A stretch of DNA of 64,000 nt from the NCBI RefSeq assembly GCF_042655485.1, contig NZ_JBHSMC010000001.1:1-64000 (forward strand). The letters run 5' to 3'. Source of the DNA: Lederbergia graminis. GTDB taxonomy: Bacteria > Bacillota > Bacilli > Bacillales > Bacillaceae_C. Below are positions 43,425 through 52,138 of this stretch, piece after piece (the first letter of the stretch is position 1; each line of letters opens with the position of its first letter). A program made the translations under genes and the position numbers. Below the pieces are notes generated by a model, which was not told the DNA's origin, did not search any database, and saw only the letters and a program-made list of their open reading frames with translations.

Positions 43425-44288
43425 ATGTCAGCAACACTTATCAATGGTAAAGAAATATCTGCCAAAATAAGAAAAGAATTAGAGCAGGAAGTTGCAGAAT
43501 TGACTGCTGCAGGTATAAAACCTGGACTTGCTGTTATTTTAGTTGGGAATAATCCCGCTTCCAGAACATATGTAACATCAAAACAAAAAAGTTGTAAAGC
43601 AATTGGAATGGAATCATTATTAATTGAAATGCCAGAAGATGTAGAAGAAGCAACACTTCTTGCTAAAATTGAAGAGCTAAATAATCAAGATGATATTCAT
43701 GGTATTTTAGTTCAACTCCCACTTCCCGCACATATATCAGAACAAAAAGTAATTGAAACTATTTCACATACCAAAGATGTAGATGGCTTCCATCCAATAA
43801 ATGTAGGTAAAATGATGATTGGACAAGATACATTCCTTCCATGTACTCCTTACGGGGTAATGAAAATGCTGGAGCATGAAGGTATTGAAATCTCAGGTAA
43901 ACATGCAGTGATTATTGGAAGAAGTAATATTGTTGGTAAACCACAGGGGCAGTTACTATTAAGAGAAAATGCAACAGTCACTTACTGCCATTCAAAAACA
44001 CCTGATCTAGCATCATTTACACAAAAAGCTGATATCTTAGTTGCTGCTATTGGTAAAGCGAAGATGATTACGAAGGATTACGTAAAACAAGGGGCAGTCG
44101 TGATAGATGTTGGAATGAATCGTGATGAAAACAATAAACTATGTGGTGATGTTGATTTCGACGACGTTGTAGAGAAAGCAGGATATATTACACCAGTTCC
44201 AGGAGGAGTTGGTCCAATGACAATCACAATGCTCTTAGCCAATACTGTAAAATCCGCTAGAAATGTGCTAAACAATCGCAATCAGTAA
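43425..44288 (+). CDS. folD: Bifunctional methylenetetrahydrofolate dehydrogenase/cyclohydrolase
   Basis: A 287-residue NADP-dependent enzyme that interconverts 5,10-methylene-, 5,10-methenyl- and 10-formyl-THF. The catalytic lysine is in SRTYVTSKQKSC; GILVQLPLPAH, the DVDGFHP motif, the Rossmann loop GRSNIVGKP and PVPGGVGPMT are all present. It is followed by a terminator, so nusB-folD form an operon. Confidence 0.97.
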   Translation: MSATLINGKEISAKIRKELEQEVAELTAAGIKPGLAVILVGNNPASRTYVTSKQKSCKAIGMESLLIEMPEDVEEATLLAKIEELNNQDDIHGILVQLPLPAHISEQKVIETISHTKDVDGFHPINVGKMMIGQDTFLPCTPYGVMKMLEHEGIEISGKHAVIIGRSNIVGKPQGQLLLRENATVTYCHSKTPDLASFTQKADILVAAIGKAKMITKDYVKQGAVVIDVGMNRDENNKLCGDVDFDDVVEKAGYITPVPGGVGPMTITMLLANTVKSARNVLNNRNQ

Positions 44289-44314
44289 AAGAACGTAGTA
44301 AAATAAGGTTAACT

Positions 44315-44362
44315 AAAAGAAAAGCTGACATCCTCCATATATTTGGGTGCAGCTTTTCTTTC
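44315..44362 (+). terminator. Intrinsic terminator of folD
   Basis: AAGAAAAGCTG pairs with CAGCTTTTCTT over a loop that is partly self-complementary (TCC/GGG), with further T residues. Confidence 0.83.
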
Positions 44363-44382
44363 TGAATAGAAGGTGAAAATGC

Positions 44383-45738
44383 ATGACGAATGTTCCTTAT
44401 TTGACAGTAAAAGCATTAACGAAATACATAAAACGGAAATTTGATGCAGATCCCCATTTAACTGATATATATGTGAAAGGCGAAATATCTAACTTCAAGA
44501 GACACTCCAGTGGACATCTTTATTTCACATTAAAAGATGATAAGGCTAGGATAATGGCTGTCATGTTTACAAGTGCAGCAAGAACGATAAGATTTATTCC
44601 TGAGGACGGTATGAACGTTTTGGTGCGTGGCAGTATTACCGTTTATGAATCTAGTGGTCAATACCAAATATATGTGCAAGAAATGCAACCTGATGGTGTT
44701 GGAGAATTATTTCTTGCCTATGAACAACTAAAAACAAAGTTGGAAAATGAAGGTTTATTTGACACTAATCGAAAAAAAGTAATTCCAGAATATCCAAAAC
44801 GGATTGCAATTATTACATCACCAACAGGTGCAGCAATCAGAGATATTATTACAACAATAAAAAGAAGATACCCGATTGGACAAATGATTGTACTACCAGC
44901 ATTAGTTCAAGGTAAACAAGCTGGTATGTCAATTGCTAGTGCTATTGATAAAGCAAACAAATTATCAATTGCTGATGTGCTAATTGTTGGTCGTGGCGGT
45001 GGCTCTATTGAAGAACTATGGGCTTTTAATGAAGAGATAGTTGCAAGAGCGATTGCTAACTCAAAAATCCCCATTATATCAGCTGTAGGACATGAAACAG
45101 ACTTTACAATTGCTGATTTTGTAGCTGATATTAGAGCTGCAACCCCAACAGCAGCAGCTGAATTGGCAGTACCGCATATTGAAGAATTAATGGAACGCCT
45201 ACTTAACCGAAAGAATCGCTTGTTTAGAGGGATGTCCACAATTGTAAAAGAGCAGAGAAGTAAATTACACAACTTAGAACAATCATATATTTTTCGAAAC
45301 CCTCAGAAACTTTATGAACAAAAATGGCAATACTTGGATAGGGTACAAGAACGTTTAATAAGAAGTCAAGAAATAATCATAAATAAAAAAAGAGATAAGT
45401 TGCAAAAACTTGATCGAAAACTAGCAACTCATCACCCAGCTATGAAGTTGGAAATAAGTAAAACAAAATTGAAACATTTGAAGCAACAACTACAACAGTC
45501 TATGGTTACAATGCTAAAGGAAAAGTCAGCAACATTTTCAAATAAAATTGCTACATTGGATGCACTTAGTCCATTAAATATTTTACGTAGAGGATACAGT
45601 GTTGCTTACACAGAAGATAATGTGGTAGTTAAATCGACTTCCCAAGTTCAACAAGGTAATAAAATAAAAGTTCATGTTGCGGATGGAAGGTATTATTGTA
45701 CTGTTGATTTTATTGAAGAGGGTGAGAATCTTGGATAA
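44383..45738 (+). CDS. xseA: Exodeoxyribonuclease VII large subunit
   Basis: A 451-residue subunit of the ssDNA-specific exonuclease. An N-terminal OB fold (IYVKGEISNFKRHSSGHLYF) is followed by the catalytic domain (TSPTGAAIRDI, VGRGGGSIEEL, SAVGHETDFTI, DIRAATPTAAAE) and a long coiled coil (about residues 265-390). It overlaps xseB by 8 bases. Confidence 0.96.
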   Translation: MTNVPYLTVKALTKYIKRKFDADPHLTDIYVKGEISNFKRHSSGHLYFTLKDDKARIMAVMFTSAARTIRFIPEDGMNVLVRGSITVYESSGQYQIYVQEMQPDGVGELFLAYEQLKTKLENEGLFDTNRKKVIPEYPKRIAIITSPTGAAIRDIITTIKRRYPIGQMIVLPALVQGKQAGMSIASAIDKANKLSIADVLIVGRGGGSIEELWAFNEEIVARAIANSKIPIISAVGHETDFTIADFVADIRAATPTAAAELAVPHIEELMERLLNRKNRLFRGMSTIVKEQRSKLHNLEQSYIFRNPQKLYEQKWQYLDRVQERLIRSQEIIINKKRDKLQKLDRKLATHHPAMKLEISKTKLKHLKQQLQQSMVTMLKEKSATFSNKIATLDALSPLNILRRGYSVAYTEDNVVVKSTSQVQQGNKIKVHVADGRYYCTVDFIEEGENLG

Positions 45739-45961
45739 AAAAATTTCATTTGAAGAAGCAATGGAGCAATTAGAAACTATTGTACAGCGACTAGAAGAAG
45801 GAGATATTCCATTAGAAGAAGCATTGGATATGTATAAAAAAGGTATTGATTACTCTAAGATTTGCCATGACAAATTGAAAAATGCAGAAGCTCAGCTTAC
45901 AAAAGTACTTACAGATGATGGTGAAGAGGAGTTTCATTTGCAAGAGGAGGTACGCGATTGA
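45731..45961 (+). CDS. xseB: Exodeoxyribonuclease VII small subunit
   Basis: A 76-residue helical subunit that wraps the XseA coiled coil. The standard motif is ISFEEAMEQLETIVQRLEEG, followed by LEEALDMYKKG. The true start is TTG 45731 after AGAGGGTGAG; the frame from 45674 is out of proportion. It overlaps xseA by 8 and ispA by 4 bases. Confidence 0.94.
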   Translation: MDKKISFEEAMEQLETIVQRLEEGDIPLEEALDMYKKGIDYSKICHDKLKNAEAQLTKVLTDDGEEEFHLQEEVRD

Positions 45962-46842
45962 CAGTACAATATGAAAGTTTCGTGGAAAAGTACAAAACCC
46001 TTTTAGATAAGGAACTTGCTGCAGCGGTTAATGTTTTAGAAGCTCCGAAAGTATTAAAAGAATCCATTACATATTCATTAACGGCAAAGGGGAAGCGGAT
46101 TCGTCCCATACTATTATTTGCAACCATTGATGCTTTTAATGAAAAGCCTGAATTAGGAATGAAAACTGCATGTGCATTGGAAATGATTCATACGTATTCA
46201 CTCATTCATGATGATTTGCCAAGTATGGATGATGATGATCTAAGAAGAGGTATTCCGACCAATCATAAAGTATTCGGAGAGGGATTTGCAATCTTAGCAG
46301 GTGACGGACTATTAACATATAGTTTTCAATTAATCGCAGAAGATTCAAACCTTACAGATAAACAAAAATTATGGTTAATAGCACAATTAGCAAAAAGCGC
46401 TGGCCCAGAAGGGATGGTTGCTGGTCAAGTAGCTGATATTCAAGCGGAAAATAAAGCTCTTCAGCTAGCCGACTTAGAATATATTCATCACCATAAAACA
46501 GGTAAGCTTTTAACTTTTAGTGTATTAGCAGGAGCGCTTATTGGTGGAGCTAGTGATGAACAACTTCAATCCTTGGAACGTTTTTCACAACATATAGGAC
46601 TGGCATTTCAAATCAGAGATGACATTTTAGATGTCATCGGAGATCAAAACGTGATTGGTAAACCTATAGGTAGTGATGATGGAAAGTTGAAATGTACATA
46701 TCCAGCACTGCTCACATTAGATGGTGCTAAGGACCATTTACATAAGCAAATAACGGAAGCTAAAACGATTTTACAACAATTAAATTTAAACAGCGGTCTG
46801 CTCTTATATTTAACGGACTTAATTGCAGGGCGCAATAATTAA
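45958..46842 (+). CDS. ispA: Farnesyl diphosphate synthase
   Basis: A 294-residue trans-prenyltransferase making farnesyl diphosphate from IPP and DMAPP. The first Asp-rich motif is DDLPSMDDDDLRRG; the second is FQIRDDILD. The start is TTG 45958, overlapping the xseB stop. It lies directly upstream of dxs, which begins the same pathway; a strong promoter and terminator stand between them. Confidence 0.95.
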   Translation: MTVQYESFVEKYKTLLDKELAAAVNVLEAPKVLKESITYSLTAKGKRIRPILLFATIDAFNEKPELGMKTACALEMIHTYSLIHDDLPSMDDDDLRRGIPTNHKVFGEGFAILAGDGLLTYSFQLIAEDSNLTDKQKLWLIAQLAKSAGPEGMVAGQVADIQAENKALQLADLEYIHHHKTGKLLTFSVLAGALIGGASDEQLQSLERFSQHIGLAFQIRDDILDVIGDQNVIGKPIGSDDGKLKCTYPALLTLDGAKDHLHKQITEAKTILQQLNLNSGLLLYLTDLIAGRNN

Positions 46843-46848
46843 CAATGA

Positions 46849-46877
46849 TTGATGAAAACATATGCTTGTGTTATAAT
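46849..46877 (+). promoter_or_regulatory. Sigma-A promoter upstream of dxs
   Basis: TTGATG (46849-46854) and TATAAT (46872-46877) are exactly 17 bases apart, seven bases past the ispA stop. A second TATAAT lies at 46884-46889. Confidence 0.75.
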
Positions 46878-46936
46878 CCCATTATAATTATTCACTTGTG
46901 CGAATATGTTTTAACTTAATGAATATGAAGTGTTAT

Positions 46937-46972
46937 TAGCCGTTATCACTTAAGTGCTAGCGGCTATTTTTT
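46937..46972 (+). terminator. Terminator in the dxs leader (possible attenuator)
   Basis: TAGCCGTTA pairs with TAGCGGCTA (one G-U), then after one mismatch CAC with GTG around loop TTAA, followed by six T residues. It lies about 55 bases downstream of the promoter at 46849 and about 65 bases before the dxs start, so transcripts from that promoter must pass it. Confidence 0.85.
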
Positions 46973-47036
46973 CAATCAAATGTTACAGAAATTTAACATC
47001 AAGATAAAATCTGATGAATGAAAGTGAGTGGTCCTG

Positions 47037-48929
47037 TTGGATCTTTTATCAATTAAAGACCCTTCATTTCTAAAAAAAATGAATAATCAACAACTAGAAG
47101 AACTAAGTGGGGATATCCGCAAGTTTTTGATTGAAAAGCTTTCGAAAACAGGCGGCCATATTGGACCTAATTTAGGTGTAGTTGAATTGACAATTGCCCT
47201 ACATAAGGCATTCGATAGCCCCCAAGATAAAATAATATGGGATGTTGGACACCAATCATATGTTCATAAAATTCTTACAGGTAGAGCAAACCAGTTTGAT
47301 ACGTTAAGACAATATAAAGGATTGTGTGGCTTTCCAAAAATGTCTGAAAGCGAACATGATGTCTGGGAGACTGGACATAGTTCTACTTCTTTATCTGCTG
47401 CAATGGGAATGGCTATTGCACGAGATGTTAAAGGGGAGTCTTCCTATGTTATTCCTGTAATAGGTGACGGTGCACTAACAGGCGGAATGGCATTAGAAGC
47501 ATTAAATCATATTGGGGATAGTCAGAAAAATATTACGGTTATCCTAAATGATAATGAAATGTCGATTGCTCCTAATGTAGGGGCACTTCATAATGTTCTC
47601 GGAAAATTAAGGACTGCAGGTAAGTATAAATGGGCGAAAGATGAATTAGAATATTTGTTGAAGAAAATCCCTGCTGTAGGTGGAAAGCTCGCAGCTACAG
47701 CTGAACGAGTGAAAGATAGCCTAAAATATTTGCTTGTATCCGGTGTGTTTTTTGAAGAAATGGGTTTTACTTATTTAGGACCTATTGATGGACATAATTT
47801 TGATGACTTGTTTGAAAATTTCCAGTACGCAAAGAAAACAGAAGGCCCAGTTTTGTTACATGTTATCACTAAAAAAGGAAAAGGTTATAGTCCAGCGGAA
47901 GATGACAAGATTGGAACATGGCATGGAACAGGTCCATATAAAATCGAAACTGGTGACCTAATAAAGTCTGTAAATAAAGCTCCATCTTGGAGTTCACTTG
48001 TCAGTGAAACTGTTCGATACCTTGCACGCACAGACAAACGAATTGTTGCAATTACACCTGCAATGCCAGTTGGTTCAAAACTGGAAAACTTTGCAAAAGA
48101 ATTCCCGGAACGAATGTTTGATGTTGGGATAGCTGAGCAACATGCAGCGACAATGGCTGCAGGCCTTGCCACCCAAGGAATGAAACCATTTCTTGCTATT
48201 TACTCTACTTTTCTACAAAGAGCGTATGATCAAGTATTACATGACATTTGTAGGCAAAATTTGAATGTATTTATAGGTGTTGATCGTGCAGGTCTAGTAG
48301 GAGCAGATGGAGAGACGCATCAAGGTGTTTTTGATATTGCTTTTTTAAGACATTTGCCAAATATGGTTGTGATGATGCCAAAGGACGAAAACGAAGGCCA
48401 ACATATGGTATACACAGCTGTACAATATGATAAGGGACCAATCGCACTTAGATTCCCAAGAGGTGATGGATACGGTGTCCCTATGGATGGAACATTAACA
48501 GAGATTCCAATAGGTTCATGGGAAATATTACGAAAAGGAACAGATGCATGCATTCTTACATTTGGAACTACTATACCAATGGCTCTGGAAGCTGCTAATA
48601 GTCTTGAAAAGCAAGGAATATCTGTTCAAGTAGTGAACGCTCGATTTATTAAACCATTAGATGAGTCCATGTTACACGATATTTTTGCTACTGGAGTACC
48701 AATCCTGACGATAGAAGAAGCTGTATTAAAAGGCGGTTTCGGTAGTGGTATTCTAGAATTTGCACATGAGCATGGCTATCATAATGCAACGATTGAACGG
48801 ATAGGTGTTCCGGATCAATTTATTGAGCACGGTAGTGTGAAGGAAATCTATGCTGAGATTGGCATGACTTCAGAAGCAATTAAGGCAAAGTTAACCAAGA
48901 TACTTCCTGAACAGAAAAAAAGGGCGTAA
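47037..48929 (+). CDS. dxs: 1-deoxy-D-xylulose-5-phosphate synthase
   Basis: A 630-residue thiamine-diphosphate transketolase-like enzyme joining pyruvate and glyceraldehyde 3-phosphate, first step of the MEP pathway (IspG is in this window). The N-terminal GGHIGPNLGVVELT, the ThDP/Mg motif GDGALTGGMALEALN to LNDNEMSIAPNVG, and the DRAGLVGADGETHQG motif are present. TTG 47037 aligns with the B. subtilis start; the frame opens at GTG 47028. A promoter and terminator precede it. Confidence 0.97.
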   Translation: MDLLSIKDPSFLKKMNNQQLEELSGDIRKFLIEKLSKTGGHIGPNLGVVELTIALHKAFDSPQDKIIWDVGHQSYVHKILTGRANQFDTLRQYKGLCGFPKMSESEHDVWETGHSSTSLSAAMGMAIARDVKGESSYVIPVIGDGALTGGMALEALNHIGDSQKNITVILNDNEMSIAPNVGALHNVLGKLRTAGKYKWAKDELEYLLKKIPAVGGKLAATAERVKDSLKYLLVSGVFFEEMGFTYLGPIDGHNFDDLFENFQYAKKTEGPVLLHVITKKGKGYSPAEDDKIGTWHGTGPYKIETGDLIKSVNKAPSWSSLVSETVRYLARTDKRIVAITPAMPVGSKLENFAKEFPERMFDVGIAEQHAATMAAGLATQGMKPFLAIYSTFLQRAYDQVLHDICRQNLNVFIGVDRAGLVGADGETHQGVFDIAFLRHLPNMVVMMPKDENEGQHMVYTAVQYDKGPIALRFPRGDGYGVPMDGTLTEIPIGSWEILRKGTDACILTFGTTIPMALEAANSLEKQGISVQVVNARFIKPLDESMLHDIFATGVPILTIEEAVLKGGFGSGILEFAHEHGYHNATIERIGVPDQFIEHGSVKEIYAEIGMTSEAIKAKLTKILPEQKKRA

Positions 48930-48933
48930 GCAG

Positions 48934-49758
48934 ATGAAACCAAAAAAACAACGACTAGATATTTTGCTCGTAGAACGTGGTTTATGTGAAACACGAGAAA
49001 AAGCAAAAAGAGCTATAATGGCTGGAATTGTATTTACTAATGAAACGAGACTTGATAAGCCAGGAGAGAAGGTAAATGAGGATATTCCTCTAGTTGTAAA
49101 GGGGAATCCTTTGCCTTATGTAAGTCGTGGTGGATTAAAGCTAGAAAAAGCTTTAAAAGAGTTTAATGTTTCTGTTGCAGGAAAAGTAGTAATAGATATT
49201 GGAGCATCGACAGGTGGATTTACTGATTGCGCCCTCCAAAATGGAGCGACAATGTCTTATGCGCTTGATGTAGGTTATAATCAGCTAGCATGGAAGTTGC
49301 GTCAGGATGAAAGGGTAGTCGTGATGGAAAGAACGAATTTTCGTTACGTGCAACCAGAACATCTTATAAAAGATTTGCCTAACTTTGCTACGATTGATGT
49401 TTCTTTTATCTCTTTAACACTGATTTTACCTGTACTTCGTAACTTACTAGTGACAGATAGTGATGTTATTGCATTAATAAAACCACAATTTGAAGCTGGT
49501 AAGGAACAAGTTGGCAAAAAAGGAATCGTAAGAGAGCCTGAAATTCATGAGCAAGTGTTAAAGAAAATAAAAGATTTTTCACTGGAACAAGGATATGATG
49601 TGCAAAATCTTTCCTATTCACCCATTACTGGTGGGGAAGGAAATATAGAGTTTTTAATTCATTTAAAGTGGAAGGGACATGATCGTGGTGGTATCGATCA
49701 TTTGTCAGCCCCACTCTATGAAATCGTAAAAGAAGCACATGCAAAACTTAAAAGTTAG
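48934..49758 (+). CDS. yqxC: TlyA-family rRNA methyltransferase YqxC
   Basis: A 274-residue protein with an N-terminal S4 RNA-binding domain (RLDILLVERGLCETREKAKR) and a C-terminal FtsJ-like Rossmann methyltransferase domain. The SAM loop is DIGASTGGFTDCAL. It belongs to the TlyA (2'-O-ribose rRNA methyltransferase/hemolysin A) family; target nucleotide in this organism is unknown. It begins 4 bases after dxs, so the two are cotranscribed. Confidence 0.92.
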   Translation: MKPKKQRLDILLVERGLCETREKAKRAIMAGIVFTNETRLDKPGEKVNEDIPLVVKGNPLPYVSRGGLKLEKALKEFNVSVAGKVVIDIGASTGGFTDCALQNGATMSYALDVGYNQLAWKLRQDERVVVMERTNFRYVQPEHLIKDLPNFATIDVSFISLTLILPVLRNLLVTDSDVIALIKPQFEAGKEQVGKKGIVREPEIHEQVLKKIKDFSLEQGYDVQNLSYSPITGGEGNIEFLIHLKWKGHDRGGIDHLSAPLYEIVKEAHAKLKS

Positions 49759-49762
49759 CGAT

Positions 49763-49794
49763 AGGGCAATCCGTTTTGGATTGTCCTTTACTTT
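49763..49794 (+). terminator. Weak terminator after yqxC
   Basis: AGGGCAATCC pairs with GGATTGTCCT (one G-U) over GTTTT, but the downstream tract is TTTACTTT rather than a clean T-run. Confidence 0.6.
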
Positions 49795-49858
49795 ACATAA
49801 TATTATAATAATCAGTAAGTAGGTATAAAAATTCAGATTCAAAAAAGGTGGTAACTTA

Positions 49859-50308
49859 ATGACGAAAGGTCAGCGCCATATTAAAATACGTGAATTAATT
49901 GGAACAAAAGAAATTGAGACACAAGATGATTTAGTATCGCAATTAAAAAACTTAGGCTTCAATGTTACACAAGCGACAGTATCTCGTGATATTAAAGAAC
50001 TACATCTAGTTAAAGTACCTTTAGCTGATGGGCGTTATAAGTATAGTCTTCCAGCTGATCAACGCTTTAATCCATTGCAAAAGTTAAAGCGTGCGTTAAC
50101 TGATTCATTTGTTGGGATTGACTATGCGCAAAATTTGATTGTGATGAAAACACTTCCGGGAAATGCTCAGGCTGTTGGAGCATTAATTGACCATCTAGAA
50201 TGGGATGAAATTATGGGATCAATCTGTGGGGATGATACGTGCTTGATCATTTGTAGAACGAATGAAGATGCAGTTACTATTCACGACAGATTTATTGATA
50301 TGTTATAA
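49859..50308 (+). CDS. argR: Arginine repressor ArgR/AhrC
   Basis: A 149-residue hexameric regulator of arginine synthesis and breakdown. The N-terminal winged helix contains NVTQATVSRDIKELHLVK; the C-terminal arginine-binding oligomerisation domain has the GDDTCLIICR motif. ATG 49859 follows AAGGTGG. It lies directly before recN, as in B. subtilis. Confidence 0.96.
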   Translation: MTKGQRHIKIRELIGTKEIETQDDLVSQLKNLGFNVTQATVSRDIKELHLVKVPLADGRYKYSLPADQRFNPLQKLKRALTDSFVGIDYAQNLIVMKTLPGNAQAVGALIDHLEWDEIMGSICGDDTCLIICRTNEDAVTIHDRFIDML

Positions 50309-50337
50309 AAAGGCATTCCGTAATAGGGGGAGATAAT

Positions 50338-52032
50338 TTGTTACAAGAATTATCGATTAAGAATTTTGCGATTATAGATGAAATAGCTGTCACTTTTAAT
50401 AAAGGCCTTACCGTATTAACAGGGGAAACTGGAGCTGGGAAATCGATCATAATTGATGCATTGCATTTATTAGTAGGTGGTCGTGGTTCATCAGAGTTTG
50501 TCCGTCATGGGGAGAAAAAAGCGGAGATTGAAGGTTTGTTTTTCGTAGATCAAAACCATCCGTGTTATTCGCGAGCACAGGATTTTGGCATAGAGATAGA
50601 GGAAGGTATGATCATTTTACGAAGAGAGATATCCGTAAATGGAAAAAGTGTATGTAGAGTTAACGGTAAATTAGTAACAATTTCTACATTACGTGAAATT
50701 GGTGCTACTTTAGTCGACATCCATAGTCAGCATGAACATCAAGAATTAATGGACGAGTCCATCCATCTTCATTTACTTGATCAATATGGCAAAGTAGAAA
50801 TTGCCCCAGCATTAAAAAATTATCGTGAAGTGTATGTTCAATATGAACAGACAGCTAAGAAAATTAAACAATTAAGTGAAAATGAACAGCAAATGGCACA
50901 TCGGTTGGATTTACTTCAATTTCAATTACAAGAGATACAACAAGCTAACTTAGAGTTAAATGAAGATAAGCTACTTGCTGATGAACGAAGACAATTAAAT
51001 AATTTCGAGAAGATTTTTGCTGCAATTAAATCAAGTTATGAAGGGTTACAAAATGAACATTCAGGTTTAGATTACATAAGTCATTCAATGGCACATATGG
51101 AAGTAGCTGCAGAAATTGATAGTCGCTATCAAAAATTACATGATACAATCGCGAATTGTTATTATTTATTAGAAGATGCAGCTTCAACCCTTAGAAATGA
51201 ATTAGATTCATTAGAATATGACCCAGAACGATTAAATGAAATAGAAGCACGCATCAATGAGATTAACCAATTAAAAAGAAAATATGGATCCACTGTGGAA
51301 GAAATTTTAGAATATAGTTCTAAAATTGAAGAAGAAATAGAAGTGCTAACGAATCGTGATAAAAGTATTGGTCAATTACAAAGTAAGCTGGATTCATTAA
51401 AAGAAGATTTACAATTAGAAGGGAAACAACTTAGTCAAATTAGGAAAAAATGGGCGAAAAAATTAACGGCAGCAATTCACCAAGAATTAAAAGAACTATA
51501 TATGGAAAAAACAATTTTTGAACCAAAGTTTTTATCGAATCATGAAAATTTTACCGAGTTTAAACTAGATGGGTTAGATGAAATTGTATTTTATATATCT
51601 ACAAACCCAGGTGAACCGTTAAAACCTTTATCTAAAGTTGCTTCAGGTGGAGAAATTTCACGTATTATGCTTGCCTTAAAAACCATTTTTTCCAAACATC
51701 AAGGTATAACTTCGATAATTTTTGACGAAGTTGATACTGGTGTTAGTGGTAGAGTTGCTCAAGCGATAGCTGAGAAAATCCATAAGGTCTCCGTAAATTC
51801 ACAAGTACTTTGCATTTCTCATTTACCGCAAGTAGCAGCAATGTCAGATACTCACTTATTTATAGCAAAACAATCCACTGCTGGAAGAACGAAAACAACA
51901 GTAGCATCATTGAGTAAAGAAGATAAAATTAATGAAATTGCTCGTATGATTTCAGGTGTGGAAATAACGGAATTAACAAAGGAACATGCAAAGGAATTGC
52001 TAGAAATTGCATATAAGGTAAAAAATATTTAA
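50338..52032 (+). CDS. recN: DNA repair protein RecN
   Basis: A 564-residue SMC-like ATPase acting early at double-strand breaks. Walker A is GETGAGKS, the C-terminal signature is VASGGEISRIMLALK and Walker B is IIFDEVDTGVSG. A long coiled coil fills about residues 160-390. TTG 50338 follows GGGGGAG. It is terminated before spoIVB. Confidence 0.96.
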   Translation: MLQELSIKNFAIIDEIAVTFNKGLTVLTGETGAGKSIIIDALHLLVGGRGSSEFVRHGEKKAEIEGLFFVDQNHPCYSRAQDFGIEIEEGMIILRREISVNGKSVCRVNGKLVTISTLREIGATLVDIHSQHEHQELMDESIHLHLLDQYGKVEIAPALKNYREVYVQYEQTAKKIKQLSENEQQMAHRLDLLQFQLQEIQQANLELNEDKLLADERRQLNNFEKIFAAIKSSYEGLQNEHSGLDYISHSMAHMEVAAEIDSRYQKLHDTIANCYYLLEDAASTLRNELDSLEYDPERLNEIEARINEINQLKRKYGSTVEEILEYSSKIEEEIEVLTNRDKSIGQLQSKLDSLKEDLQLEGKQLSQIRKKWAKKLTAAIHQELKELYMEKTIFEPKFLSNHENFTEFKLDGLDEIVFYISTNPGEPLKPLSKVASGGEISRIMLALKTIFSKHQGITSIIFDEVDTGVSGRVAQAIAEKIHKVSVNSQVLCISHLPQVAAMSDTHLFIAKQSTAGRTKTTVASLSKEDKINEIARMISGVEITELTKEHAKELLEIAYKVKNI

Positions 52033-52058
52033 AGCTATCCTTCATTGGACAGCTTTTT
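52031..52058 (+). terminator. Intrinsic terminator of recN
   Basis: AAAGCT-TCC pairs with GGA-AGCTTT (one internal mismatch), followed by T residues; the stem starts within the recN stop codon. Confidence 0.85.
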
Positions 52059-52071
52059 TATTTTCTTCCAC

Positions 52072-52100
52072 TTATAAATGATGACAAAGCAGGCTAAATT
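52072..52100 (+). promoter_or_regulatory. Possible sigma-F/G promoter of spoIVB
   Basis: TTATA (52072-52076) and GGCTAAATT (52092-52100) are 15 bases apart, roughly fitting the forespore sigma-F/G pattern (GnATA-N15-GGnnAnAMT), with mismatches. spoIVB is forespore-expressed in B. subtilis. Confidence 0.3.
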
Positions 52101-52138
52101 ATAGATGTGGGCTAGAAAGCGAGGAGATGATCATAAGT

